A DNA stretch of 64,000 nt. It comes from Pseudorhodoplanes sinuspersici. Lineage in GTDB: Bacteria > Pseudomonadota > Alphaproteobacteria > Rhizobiales > Xanthobacteraceae. The first letter of the stretch is position 1, and every line of letters starts with the position of its first letter. The position numbers and the translations under genes were made by a program. Below the pieces are notes generated by a model. That model worked only from the letters and a program-made list of their open reading frames with translations. It had not been told where the DNA came from and ran no database searches. Location: contig NZ_CP021112.1 in the NCBI RefSeq assembly GCF_002119765.1, positions 186,001 through 250,000 on the forward strand, given 5' to 3'. Shown piece after piece: positions 51,527 through 60,107 of the stretch.

Positions 51527-52228
51527 TCACTTTTTTGATTTTGCACGAAATCCGGCCACAACGAAGCTGACGAGTTGCTCGGTAATGTCGTGCACGCTCG
51601 ATGTATCGCACAGTCCCCCGGAAATCCGGCGCAGCCGATGGTTTCGCGAGGTATCGAGAAGGATGTGGAGCATCGAACCGACCATAAAATCGAAGCCCCA
51701 GTACATGTCTGCGCGGTCGCATCCAGGAACGGCTTCCGCGAGCGCGTTCACGAATTGCGACGCAACCTCGTCGGTTTGCTCGGACACGACTTCCTCGACG
51801 AACGGCTGACGAAGTGCGAAAGCGAGGATCAGCATTCGCGCATAGTGGCGCTGCACCCCTGTGCCTTCCATGCACGCGGCGACTGTGGGCTCGATCATCG
51901 CCCGCACTACGTCTTCGAGCTTCAGCTTGCGCTTGCTTGAGTTCTTCGTCACCGCGTTCAGCGCCGAAATCCGCTGCTCATTCAGCGGCGCGATCACCGT
52001 GGCGATCGCGTGTTTGATCAATTGCTCCTTGGTACCAAAGTAATAACTGATCGCGGCGTGATTAACGCGGGCCTGTTCAGCGATGTCGCGAACCGTAACC
52101 TGATCGAAGCCTTTGTCGGCGAACAATTCGATGGCGCTGTACAAAATTCGCTGCGGCGTGCCGCCCTCCGTCAAATCGGCCCGCAACTCCTTCTTGAGCG
52201 CCACCTTGGTCCCCATGGTCTTTTCCAT
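51527..52228 (-). CDS. TetR family transcriptional regulator
   Basis: 233 residues from the ATG at 52228. Helix-turn-helix at about 18-66 (AIELFADKGFDQVTVRDIAE then QARVNHAAISYYFGTKEQLI). The C-terminal domain continues with EDVVRAMIEPTVAACMEGTG and matches the CecR/RutR-like TetR_C type. It is divergent from the deacetylase-GST-Bug operon, and a long palindrome lies between them. It probably represses that operon. Confidence 0.92.
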   Translation of the reverse strand: MEKTMGTKVALKKELRADLTEGGTPQRILYSAIELFADKGFDQVTVRDIAEQARVNHAAISYYFGTKEQLIKHAIATVIAPLNEQRISALNAVTKNSSKRKLKLEDVVRAMIEPTVAACMEGTGVQRHYARMLILAFALRQPFVEEVVSEQTDEVASQFVNALAEAVPGCDRADMYWGFDFMVGSMLHILLDTSRNHRLRRISGGLCDTSSVHDITEQLVSFVVAGFRAKSKK

Positions 52229-52251
52229 TGACAACAGCCTAGCCTCTCCTG

Positions 52252-52279
52252 TTTGATTTATCCAAATGGATAAAACAAA
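52252..52279. promoter_or_regulatory. Candidate TetR operator with 12-base arms
   Basis: The inner repeat TTTATCC-AAAT-GGATAAA at 52257-52274 is perfect; the symmetry extends outward to TTTG and CAAA, giving 12-base arms with one mismatch around a 4-base centre. It lies between the TetR start (52228) and the deacetylase start (52300), directly over both likely promoters. Confidence 0.6.
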
Positions 52280-52299
52280 TGGTTTAGGGAGCAAACACG

Positions 52300-53139
52300 A
52301 TGGAGCCACAAGGGCCGAATCTGCCATCCGAGTGGCCTAAAACCCGGCCAATCGGCGTTTCCGTCAGTATCATGCTGGAAGGGTGGACGGACGACGCTGC
52401 GCCCGGCATCGGTCCGATGGGCAATCCGCTGCGCGCTGGCGTCTTCGATACGCAGGCCAAATCCTGGGCCGAATACGGTGCACGTACCGGAGCATGGCGG
52501 CTCCTCGACGTGCTCGAAGATACTAAGACGCATGCCGTTTTCTATGTCAGCGGTGTGCTCGCCGAGCGGCATCCGGCACTGATGCAAGCGATAGCGAAGT
52601 CCGGCCATACCGTTGCGGCGCATTCCTGGTCTCAGCACATCATCCCCGCCTATCAGACCCGCGAAGAAGAACACGCCGACTTGAAACGTTGCATCCAAGC
52701 CTTGCAAACATCGACTGGAAGCCGCCCGGAGGGGTGGATCAGTCCACGCGCGACGCCAAGCCAGAATACACCCGAGTTGCTCGCGCTTGAAGGCTTCTCA
52801 TGGATTGCCGACGCCTTCGACCGCGACCTTCCGTACCGGATCGACACAAAGTCCGGCCCCATCACCGCCGTTCCATTTACGATGGAGGTGAACGATTTCC
52901 CGCTTTGCATCCGGTACGGACATTCGCCTGACGCCTTCGTGCGGACATTGCAGGCGCTGCTTGATGGGTGGTCCGAGATCCGCAGTCCGTTCGCCTGCAT
53001 TGATTTGACTGCACACGCACACGTCTTCGGCCGTCCCGCCGGAGCGATCGCTTTCAAACAGGCCATCAGGCTCGTGCAGCAGAGCGCGGTTAGCTGGATG
53101 ACGACGCACGCCGAACTCGGCCGCCTGTTCCAACGCTGA
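52300..53139 (+). CDS. Polysaccharide deacetylase-family (CE4 fold) hydrolase
   Basis: 279 residues. The NodB-like fold is shown by RTGAWRLLDVLEDTKTHAVF near residue 61, the metal motif HTVAAHSWSQHIIPA near 107 (H-S-x-x-x-H type) and GWISPRATPSQNTPELLALE near 145. There is no signal peptide, so it is more like the cytosolic small-molecule members (PuuE allantoinase or cyclic imide/amide hydrolases) than a cell-wall deacetylase. It starts the deacetylase-GST-Bug operon. Confidence 0.83.
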   Translation: MEPQGPNLPSEWPKTRPIGVSVSIMLEGWTDDAAPGIGPMGNPLRAGVFDTQAKSWAEYGARTGAWRLLDVLEDTKTHAVFYVSGVLAERHPALMQAIAKSGHTVAAHSWSQHIIPAYQTREEEHADLKRCIQALQTSTGSRPEGWISPRATPSQNTPELLALEGFSWIADAFDRDLPYRIDTKSGPITAVPFTMEVNDFPLCIRYGHSPDAFVRTLQALLDGWSEIRSPFACIDLTAHAHVFGRPAGAIAFKQAIRLVQQSAVSWMTTHAELGRLFQR

Positions 53140-53204
53140 ACCGCAAATCTGCCCGACGGCACCGGCCAGCGGCGACAATACTCTATCGTTGCACAACAGG
53201 AACT

Positions 53205-53978
53205 ATGAAGATGCTCACGCTCTACAACGCCGCCCATTCGACATGCAGCCAGAAAGTCCGCATCTGCCTTGCCGAGAAAGGCCTGAAGTTCGAGGATATC
53301 AAGCTTGATATCGGAAAGGCCAAGGAGCATCTGCGTCCTGAGTATCTTAAAATCAATCCGAACGGCGTCGTGCCAACCCTGATCGATGACAGCCAGATCA
53401 TCATCGATTCGAGTGTGATCTGCGAATATCTCGAAGAGAAATACCCCGATGTGCCGCTCTCCCCACCCGACCCCGTTGGGCGGGCCCGTATGCGCGCATG
53501 GATGCGATTTCTCGAGGAGGTGCCAACGGCGGCCGTGCGCGTTCCTTCCTTCAACATGGGGTTCCTGCCACGATACGAGGGAATGGACCGAAAGACATTT
53601 GAAGGCGCAGAATCCGATGTGCGGCCGATCCGCAAGCAATTCTATCGCCGCATGGGGCCGAACGGCTTCAAAAAGGAGGACGTCCAGGCCTCGCTCGAGC
53701 AAATGAGTAATACTTGCACGCGCATGAACGCCGCGCTCGAGAAAGGGCCTTGGTTGCTCGGCAGGCAATATACGTTGGCAGACGTTATTGTGGCGCCGCT
53801 CATCGATCGCATGGCCGACCTCGGAATGAGCTCGATCTGGGAAAAGACCTTTCCTCACGTTACCGCATGGTATGAGCGCACGAAAGCACGCCCCTCATTC
53901 CAGCAAACATTCTATCCAGGCGCACGCATGTCCGAATTCCTGAACCTTACGCCGGCAATCAAGGAGGATGCGCAATGA
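53205..53978 (+). CDS. Glutathione S-transferase family protein
   Basis: 257 residues. The thioredoxin-like N-terminal domain (1-80) has the catalytic-site region AAHSTCSQKVRICLAEKG and the glutathione-binding NPNGVVPTLIDD ... IIDSSVICEYLEE. The helical C-terminal domain ends with LLGRQYTLADVIVAPLIDRM. Bacterial GSTs of this type can act as dehalogenases, isomerases or ether-cleaving enzymes. AGGAA precedes the ATG; it overlaps the Bug gene by four bases. Confidence 0.9.
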   Translation: MKMLTLYNAAHSTCSQKVRICLAEKGLKFEDIKLDIGKAKEHLRPEYLKINPNGVVPTLIDDSQIIIDSSVICEYLEEKYPDVPLSPPDPVGRARMRAWMRFLEEVPTAAVRVPSFNMGFLPRYEGMDRKTFEGAESDVRPIRKQFYRRMGPNGFKKEDVQASLEQMSNTCTRMNAALEKGPWLLGRQYTLADVIVAPLIDRMADLGMSSIWEKTFPHVTAWYERTKARPSFQQTFYPGARMSEFLNLTPAIKEDAQ

Positions 53979-54943
53979 AGCGATTGACTGTTGCGATGGG
54001 CATGTTGCTCGCGGGATTCACCGCGGCATCGGCACAGCCGTTCCCAAACCGCCCGATCACAATCGTCGTTCCGTTCGCCGCAGGCGGCCCGATCGACACC
54101 ACGACCCGGATCGTCGCCGAGAAGATGAAGGACACTCTTGGGCAGCCGATCGTCATCGAGAATGTCGGAGGAGCCGCCGGAAGCCTGGCGGCCGGCCGGG
54201 TCGCAAAGGCTGCACCCGACGGATACACCCTGATCACGGGAATCTGGGGGACGCATGTCGCCAATGGCGCCATCTATCAGCTTTCTTACGACGTAAAAGA
54301 CGATTTCACACCAGTCGGCTTGATATCGTCGAACCCGCTCCTGATCGTATCGAGCAAGCAATTGCCGGCCAACTCGTTGCAGGACCTTGTCTCGTGGCTG
54401 AAGCAAAATCCGGACAAAGCGAGCCAAGGCACCTCCGGCGTCGGCAGCGTCGGCCATGTTGCGGGCGCCTTCTTTCACACCAAAACGGGCACCAAATTCC
54501 GATTCATCCCCTATCGAGGTCTGGCGCCGGCGATGCAGGATCTCGTCGCCGGCAACGTCGACTTGATGTTCGACACTCCTGCCACTTCTCTACCACACGT
54601 GAAGAGCGGAAACATTCGCGCCTATGCCGTAACGTCACCCCAACGCATCAAGGCCGCGCCAGATATTCCGACCGTGGATGAGGCAGGCCTTGCCGGCTTC
54701 TACATTTCGACTTGGACCGCACTCTTTGCTCCCAAAGGAACTGACAAAGATATTGTGTCCGTTTTGAACAAGGCCGTTATGATTGCATTAGCGGATCCGG
54801 CTGTCCAGAAGCGGCTTGCTGAAGTTGGCCAAGAGCCATATCCAGTTGAGCAGCAGACAACGGAGTATCTTGCACGGTTCCAAGCCGACGAGATCGAAAA
54901 ATGGTGGCCAATTATAAAAGGTGCCGGAATCAAAACTGACTAA
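53975..54943 (+). CDS. Bug/TctC-family periplasmic solute-binding protein
   Basis: 322 residues, ATGA overlap with the GST gene. Signal peptide LTVAMGMLLAGFTAASA then QPFPNRPITIVVPFAAGGPI. IENVGGAAGSLAAGRVAKAA near residue 66 and FIPYRGLAPAMQDLVAGNVD near 178 are Bug marks. Translational coupling of a periplasmic protein to a cytosolic GST is uncommon and implies import and processing of one compound. Confidence 0.92.
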   Translation: MKRLTVAMGMLLAGFTAASAQPFPNRPITIVVPFAAGGPIDTTTRIVAEKMKDTLGQPIVIENVGGAAGSLAAGRVAKAAPDGYTLITGIWGTHVANGAIYQLSYDVKDDFTPVGLISSNPLLIVSSKQLPANSLQDLVSWLKQNPDKASQGTSGVGSVGHVAGAFFHTKTGTKFRFIPYRGLAPAMQDLVAGNVDLMFDTPATSLPHVKSGNIRAYAVTSPQRIKAAPDIPTVDEAGLAGFYISTWTALFAPKGTDKDIVSVLNKAVMIALADPAVQKRLAEVGQEPYPVEQQTTEYLARFQADEIEKWWPIIKGAGIKTD

Positions 54944-55301
54944 CTCCGAACAAATCGATCTCTGATGCCCGCGGCATCCCCAGCACTTTGGATTGCTTGG
55001 AATCGGACTTCGTTTTGCGCGCTGCCTATCAAGCACCGCTTTTCAGAAGTGCGCGTAATACCTCTAGTCTAACAGATCCGCCTTGATCGCCCTTGCGCCA
55101 TTAATAGAATTAATCACGTCCAAACGACGCTCCCCGCCTCGATCTGTGCGACCGAGCCGCGGGGAACGTAGGCCAGCCGCAGCGGCCTGTCGCGCGGTTC
55201 GTCATTTATTATCTCTGCCTTCGGCCAACGTTATTTTTTAAGCTCGGACCCAGCACGGAAGATGTTGGCTCGCTGTGTCGGGTCCGCAGGAGTAAACCGC
55301 C
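54944..55301. other. Intergenic leader before the TRAP operon
   Basis: 358 bases without a recognisable gene. It holds the AT-rich palindrome at 55100-55114 and two GC-rich hairpins: CCCCGC/GCGGGG arms at 55132-55137 and 55159-55164, and AGGCC/GGCCT arms at 55170-55174 and 55184-55188. They may form a terminator for the Bug operon or a structured leader for the TRAP mRNA. Confidence 0.5.
55100..55114. promoter_or_regulatory. Candidate LysR-type box ATTAAT-AGA-ATTAAT
   Basis: A perfect 15-base palindrome containing a T-N11-A arrangement, about 188 bases before the dctP-like start. LysR-type regulators bind T-N11-A palindromes, and a tandem LysR gene follows the TRAP operon. The AT-rich core stands out in GC-rich surroundings. 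Confidence 0.4.
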
Positions 55302-56324
55302 GTGAACCGAAAAATTGCACTTCTGTCTGCATTAGCAATGTCGCTCGTGCTATCACCTGTCCAACTCCGTGCGCAGGGCGCTCCGGTCGTCCTGAAATTC
55401 GGCAGTTTTGTCTCTCCAAAGAGCATTACCAATTCGGTTTCGGTCCCGGCCTTCATCAAGGAAGTCGAAGCGGCATCCGAAGGCGCGCTCAAGATCGAAC
55501 ACTATCCCGGTGGCACGCTGGGCTCGAACCCAGCGACTCAGCTCAAGCTCGTCGAGGACGGCGTGCTCGATGTCGCCGAAGTAGTCGCCTCCTACACTCC
55601 CGGCCGCTTCAAGGAGCTCGACATGTTCGAGCTGCCGTTCCTGTTCAACACTACTGAAGAAGCGTCTCTGACCGCTTGGGCACTGTATCAGAAGAAACTA
55701 CTCAGCGGCTTCGACAACCTCGTGCTGCTCGGCATCGCCGAGGTCGGCCCATATACGCTGCATTCCCGCAAGGATGTTCCAACCCTTGCCAGCGCTTCGG
55801 GCCTGAAGATCCGAGCCGGCGGACCGATCTTCGGCGACACCATCAAGGCGATGGGTGCGGTGCCGATCGGCGGCATGCCGGCGCCGGCCATTGCCGAAAA
55901 CATTTCGCGCGGCGTTCTCGACGCGACCTTGATGGACGGCGGCAACCTGTTCAACTTCCGCATCACCGACGCCGCGGCATTCCATGTTACTAATGTCCAG
56001 CTCGGCAACATCGCGGTCATGTTCCCGATCAACAAGGCGAAATATGACTCGCTGCCGCCCAAGGCCAAGGCCGCGCTCGACAAGTTCGGTGGCGTCTGGT
56101 TCTCCAAGCTGCTGGCCAGCAATCTCGACAAGCAGGTGCGCGGGACCTTCGAAAGGCTTGCCAGCGAGCCCAAGCAGAAGCTGATCACCTGGAGCGACGC
56201 CGACATTGCCGCGCTCAAGGCAAAGACCGCATCGATCAAGGATCCGTGGGACAAGACGGTCAACGGCGTGAACCTCTATCAGGAACTGCTGCAGGCCTTG
56301 GCCAACGTCCGCAAGGGCTCGTGA
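55302..56324 (+). CDS. TRAP transporter solute-binding protein (DctP family)
   Basis: 340 residues starting GTG 55302 with CAGGAG about 12 bases upstream. Signal peptide KIALLSALAMSLVLSPVQLR then AQGAPVVLKFGSF. DctP marks are KIEHYPGGTLGSNPATQLKL near 67, ELPFLFNTTEEA near 112 and a long late helix. The conserved arginine that binds carboxylates is likely in LKIRAGGPIFGDTIKAMGAV near 170. It forms a tripartite importer with the next two genes; the ligand is probably an organic acid used by the downstream pathway. Confidence 0.93.
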   Translation: MNRKIALLSALAMSLVLSPVQLRAQGAPVVLKFGSFVSPKSITNSVSVPAFIKEVEAASEGALKIEHYPGGTLGSNPATQLKLVEDGVLDVAEVVASYTPGRFKELDMFELPFLFNTTEEASLTAWALYQKKLLSGFDNLVLLGIAEVGPYTLHSRKDVPTLASASGLKIRAGGPIFGDTIKAMGAVPIGGMPAPAIAENISRGVLDATLMDGGNLFNFRITDAAAFHVTNVQLGNIAVMFPINKAKYDSLPPKAKAALDKFGGVWFSKLLASNLDKQVRGTFERLASEPKQKLITWSDADIAALKAKTASIKDPWDKTVNGVNLYQELLQALANVRKGS

Positions 56325-56361
56325 CGCGTCGCCATCCTGACGACAACACGGGAGCCTCCGC

Positions 56362-56913
56362 GTGATCGCCGGGCTGACTGATCGGATGGCGCGCCTCGGT
56401 GCCATCATCGCGGCCACCGGGCTCCTGGCCCTGACCGTGCTCGCAATCGTGACGCTGCTGGACATCGCCGGTCGCGAGATGTTCAGCACGCCGATCAATG
56501 GCTTCAGCGATATCGCCGACCTGATCGTGGTTTTCGCTGCCGCCTCCTGTCTGCCGATCTCGCTGATCGAACGCCATCACGTCTCCGTGCGCTTTCTGGG
56601 CAGGATGAACTGGCGGCTGCGCGAGATACTGGATCTGCTCGGACACGTATTCACCCTCGGCGTGTTCATCCTGATGGCCTGGCAGGTCGCGGTCTATGCC
56701 GGCGAAGTCTATCAAAGCAGCCAAACGACCTGGCTGATCCGCATTCCGATCTGGCCATTGTGGTTCGCCACCAGCGCGATCATCGCGTTCTGCGTGCCGG
56801 CGCAGGCGATGATCGTCATCGCCCAGGCGCAGCGCGCCTTCTCGCCGGTAGCGCTTGCCGATCAATATGGCGAAGTCAGCGACGCAAAGCCCGGTACGGA
56901 ACCGCTGTCATGA
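56362..56913 (+). CDS. TRAP transporter small permease (DctQ family)
   Basis: 183 residues from GTG 56362, preceded by GGGAG. Four transmembrane helices as in DctQ; LLDIAGREMFSTPINGFSDI near residue 33 is the typical first-loop pattern (R-x-x-F-x-x-P-I). It overlaps the large permease by four bases. Confidence 0.92.
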   Translation: MIAGLTDRMARLGAIIAATGLLALTVLAIVTLLDIAGREMFSTPINGFSDIADLIVVFAAASCLPISLIERHHVSVRFLGRMNWRLREILDLLGHVFTLGVFILMAWQVAVYAGEVYQSSQTTWLIRIPIWPLWFATSAIIAFCVPAQAMIVIAQAQRAFSPVALADQYGEVSDAKPGTEPLS

Positions 56914-58214
56914 GTCCCATCGAAGTCGGTCTGATCGGCTTTGCTTGCCTGATCGCGGTGATCTTCCTGCAGGTTCCGATCGCTATCGCGATGGCGGTGA
57001 CCGGCGCCGCCGGCTACCTGATCCTCACCGGCAATCTCTCCGGCATGATCTCCCTGTTCGGAACGGAGACGGTCAACGTCCTGATGAACAAGGACTTTGC
57101 CGTCATCATGTTTTTCCTGCTGATGGGCGGCTTCGCCGGAGCGGCCAATCTCTCCGCCGACATTTACCGCTTTGCCAATGCGTGGATGGGACACATGCGC
57201 GGTGGCCTCGCGATGGCGACGATCATCGGCTGCGGCGGTTTCGGCGCGATCTGCGGCTCCTCGATCGCCACCACCGCGACGATGGCGCGGATCGCCATGC
57301 CGGAAATGGAGCGGCGCGGTTATAGCCTTGCGCTGTGCACCGGCTCGCTTGCCGCCGGCGGCACGCTCGGCTCGCTGGTGCCGCCATCGGTGATCATGGT
57401 GATCTATGCGGTGCAAGTCGAGCAGTTCATCATCGATTTATTCATCGGCGCGATCCTGCCAAGCATCCTGTCGGTGCTACTGTTTATCGCCGCAATTCGC
57501 ATTCAGCTCTATTTCCAGCCGCAGATGGCGCCGCTGTCGCCGCGGATGAATTTCGGCGAGCGGATAGCCATCACGCGAAAGACCTGGGGCGCGATCTTTG
57601 TCATCGTGGTGGTGATGGGCGGCATCTATACCGGAGTCTTCACCGTCAACGAAGGGGCCGCGATCGGGCTGGTGCTGGCGTTGGCCTTCGCTGTCGGGCG
57701 CCGGCTGCTGACGGGCGAGACATTCTGGAAAACCCTGCGCGAGCAGGCGGGCTCGATCGCGCTGCTCTATCTCATTCTGATCGGCGCCAACATCTTCGGC
57801 TATTTCATCACGCTGTCGCATATGCCCGAGGCGATGGTGGAATGGGTCAAAGCCTTGGGCATCCCGCCGATCGCGGTCATCTTCGTGCTGATCGTGATGT
57901 ATATCGTGCTCGGCTGCGTGTTCGACGCCTTATCCGGCATGGTGCTGACGCTGCCGTTCGTAGCGCCGCTGGTGGCGGGTCTCGGCTACGATCTGGTGTG
58001 GTGGGGTATCGTCAATGTCATGCTGATCGAAATCGGCATGATCACGCCGCCGGTCGGGATCAATGTGTTCGTCATGCACGGGTTGCGAAAGGATATTCCG
58101 CTCGCGACCATTTTCAGAGGCATCACGCCGTTTTTGCTCGCCAATCTGGTGGCGCTTGCCATCGTCGTTGCATTCCCGGAGATGGTGACCTGGCTGCCGA
58201 AAGCGCTCAAGTAG
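56910..58214 (+). CDS. TRAP transporter large permease (DctM family)
   Basis: 434 residues from the ATG at 56910 (ATGA overlap); the frame is open earlier but that part is read-through of dctQ. About 11-12 hydrophobic segments; family landmarks are GFGAICGSSIATTATMARIA near 110, MERRGYSLALCTGSLAAGGT near 132 and ITPPVGINVFVMHGL near 376. It provides sodium-coupled uptake with the DctP and DctQ proteins. Confidence 0.94.
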   Translation: MSPIEVGLIGFACLIAVIFLQVPIAIAMAVTGAAGYLILTGNLSGMISLFGTETVNVLMNKDFAVIMFFLLMGGFAGAANLSADIYRFANAWMGHMRGGLAMATIIGCGGFGAICGSSIATTATMARIAMPEMERRGYSLALCTGSLAAGGTLGSLVPPSVIMVIYAVQVEQFIIDLFIGAILPSILSVLLFIAAIRIQLYFQPQMAPLSPRMNFGERIAITRKTWGAIFVIVVVMGGIYTGVFTVNEGAAIGLVLALAFAVGRRLLTGETFWKTLREQAGSIALLYLILIGANIFGYFITLSHMPEAMVEWVKALGIPPIAVIFVLIVMYIVLGCVFDALSGMVLTLPFVAPLVAGLGYDLVWWGIVNVMLIEIGMITPPVGINVFVMHGLRKDIPLATIFRGITPFLLANLVALAIVVAFPEMVTWLPKALK

Positions 58215-58265
58215 CGTAGTCGTACGCCTTGAGGCATCCGAGTTGCGCACCGTATAACAGTACGT

Positions 58266-60107
58266 ATGGAAACCCGCCAGCTTGCCTACTTCCTCGCAGC
58301 CTGCCAGCAGCAAAATCACATGCTGGCTGCCGAGGAATTGGGGATCGCGCCTTCGACGCTGTCGCAGAACATCACAGATCTCGAGCAGGAACTCGGCCTC
58401 GAGCTATTCAGGCTGGGCCAGGCCGGCTTCTATCCGACGATGGAAGCCCGCGCGCTCTATCAGGACTTCGAGCACGCGCTACGTGCGATCGAGACTGCGA
58501 GCGCCTATGCGCGCCGCAACGGCGAGTTGCACGAGATCCGTGTCGTTTCGTCGCTTAAATTTGCCCTCGGCCGGCTGTCGAAATCTGCCGGGCTTGCGGC
58601 CCGCTCGCTTGTCCGCATCCATCCCGAAATTTTCTTCGACATCGAGTTCGCATTGCATGATTCTGGCGCCGGCGGCCATCCGTCCGTCGCTGACGCAAGT
58701 GCAGATATCGTCATCGAATACGGCAGAGCGAATGCACGCGAAAAGGGCGAGGTGATTGCCACCGACGCGTGGTTCGCGGTGACCGGGCTCCGGCTCCCGC
58801 AATATTGGCGGACCAATGATTTGCTCGATGTCCTCAAACGGGTTCCGCTGGCGCTACCGAGACTGCCGGAGGAGGCCATTACTGCTGCCACGGCCTTCTG
58901 TCGTGATCGCGGCCTGCCACTGCCCCTGCGTCTCGACGAAGATATCGGAGGATTGCCGCAACTTGCACGGAGCGGCGATCCGTTCTGCCTCTTGGTGCCG
59001 CAAAGCATATTGTCCTCCCGATTGAAGCAACTGAGACTGTCTCTCATACCGCTGCCGAAAGATCTAAGCACGCCGATCGTCGCCCGCATTAGCTGTTCGC
59101 ATCCCGCCGCGCGCGACTTTGTCATCCGCATGCGCAGTGTGCTGGCGCGCAAGGAGATCAACAATATTTACAGTCCCTCGGTCTCGCTGAAGCAGGCCCG
59201 CTATTTCCAGTCGCTCTATGAGCACGGCAACATGACCCTCGCGGCCCGCAGCCTGAATGTCGCGCAGCCGGCGTTGTCATTTCAGTTGAAGAATCTCGAG
59301 CGCTCGGTCGGCACTCGGTTGTTCGAGCGTCGCCGCGACGGGTTGTCCAGCAACTCTGTGGCCGACCGGTTCGCGGCGGTGCTGCAGAAAGCCGACCATC
59401 ACATCGACGCCGCCATTCGCAAGGCCAATGAGCTTACGGCGAGCCAGCGGCACCGCATCACGCTCGGAATCGTACCACTGGCCGAACGGAGAGGTGTACT
59501 TGTCGAGGCTTTGAAGGCCGCGATCGCTGAGTGGACGGCGCTGCATGACGGTGTTGATCTGCGGATCTGGGAGGCGCCCACCGAGACGCTGCACAAATGG
59601 GTGAATTCCGGCACAGTCAATCTTGCTCTCGTCGAAACGGTGATGCCACATTCGTCCCGGATCGATCTAAACAGCCGCGACCCGCTCGGCGTCGTCACCA
59701 CGGGTGATACTTTGCTGCTGCCGCCCGGCGTTGTCGCCTTTGCGCGGCTTGCCGAGTTGCCGATGCTGTTGCCGTCAAGAGAGTTCGGCATCCGCCGGTT
59801 ACTCGACGAGGCGGCGGGAAAGGCCGGAATCCGGCTGCGTGTGCAGGCGGAAGTGAACTCGCTGATGATGGCGATGGCAATGATCGGCGACGGCGACTGC
59901 GCCACCGTTATGCCCTACGCCACGGTGCGCAAGGCCGTCTCGGACGGGGAGGTGCAGTTTCACAAACTTGTCGATCCAGAGGTTTGGCGCAAGCTATGCG
60001 TGATATTCCCGGCCGAGCGGTCGCTGACCGAAATTGAACGCAGCTTCGTCCGGGTATTCCGGCGTCAGCTCGCGCTCCATGCAGGCGACCGCGCTGTGGT
60101 TCAATAA
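58266..60107 (+). CDS. Tandem double LysR-type transcriptional regulator (two full LTTRs fused)
   Basis: 613 residues, twice the length of a normal LysR protein. The first helix-turn-helix is at about 4-60 (TRQLAYFLAACQQQNHMLAA then EELGIAPSTLSQNITDLEQE), followed by an effector-like domain to about 295. A second complete helix-turn-helix begins near 306 (SLKQARYFQSLYEHGNMTLA then ARSLNVAQPALSFQLKNLER), followed by another effector domain to about 605. There is no stop or frameshift between them. It lies 51 bases after the TRAP operon and overlaps the UbiD gene tail to tail by seven bases. It probably controls the TRAP and UbiD-urocanase-DUF917 genes. Confidence 0.9.
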   Translation: METRQLAYFLAACQQQNHMLAAEELGIAPSTLSQNITDLEQELGLELFRLGQAGFYPTMEARALYQDFEHALRAIETASAYARRNGELHEIRVVSSLKFALGRLSKSAGLAARSLVRIHPEIFFDIEFALHDSGAGGHPSVADASADIVIEYGRANAREKGEVIATDAWFAVTGLRLPQYWRTNDLLDVLKRVPLALPRLPEEAITAATAFCRDRGLPLPLRLDEDIGGLPQLARSGDPFCLLVPQSILSSRLKQLRLSLIPLPKDLSTPIVARISCSHPAARDFVIRMRSVLARKEINNIYSPSVSLKQARYFQSLYEHGNMTLAARSLNVAQPALSFQLKNLERSVGTRLFERRRDGLSSNSVADRFAAVLQKADHHIDAAIRKANELTASQRHRITLGIVPLAERRGVLVEALKAAIAEWTALHDGVDLRIWEAPTETLHKWVNSGTVNLALVETVMPHSSRIDLNSRDPLGVVTTGDTLLLPPGVVAFARLAELPMLLPSREFGIRRLLDEAAGKAGIRLRVQAEVNSLMMAMAMIGDGDCATVMPYATVRKAVSDGEVQFHKLVDPEVWRKLCVIFPAERSLTEIERSFVRVFRRQLALHAGDRAVVQ

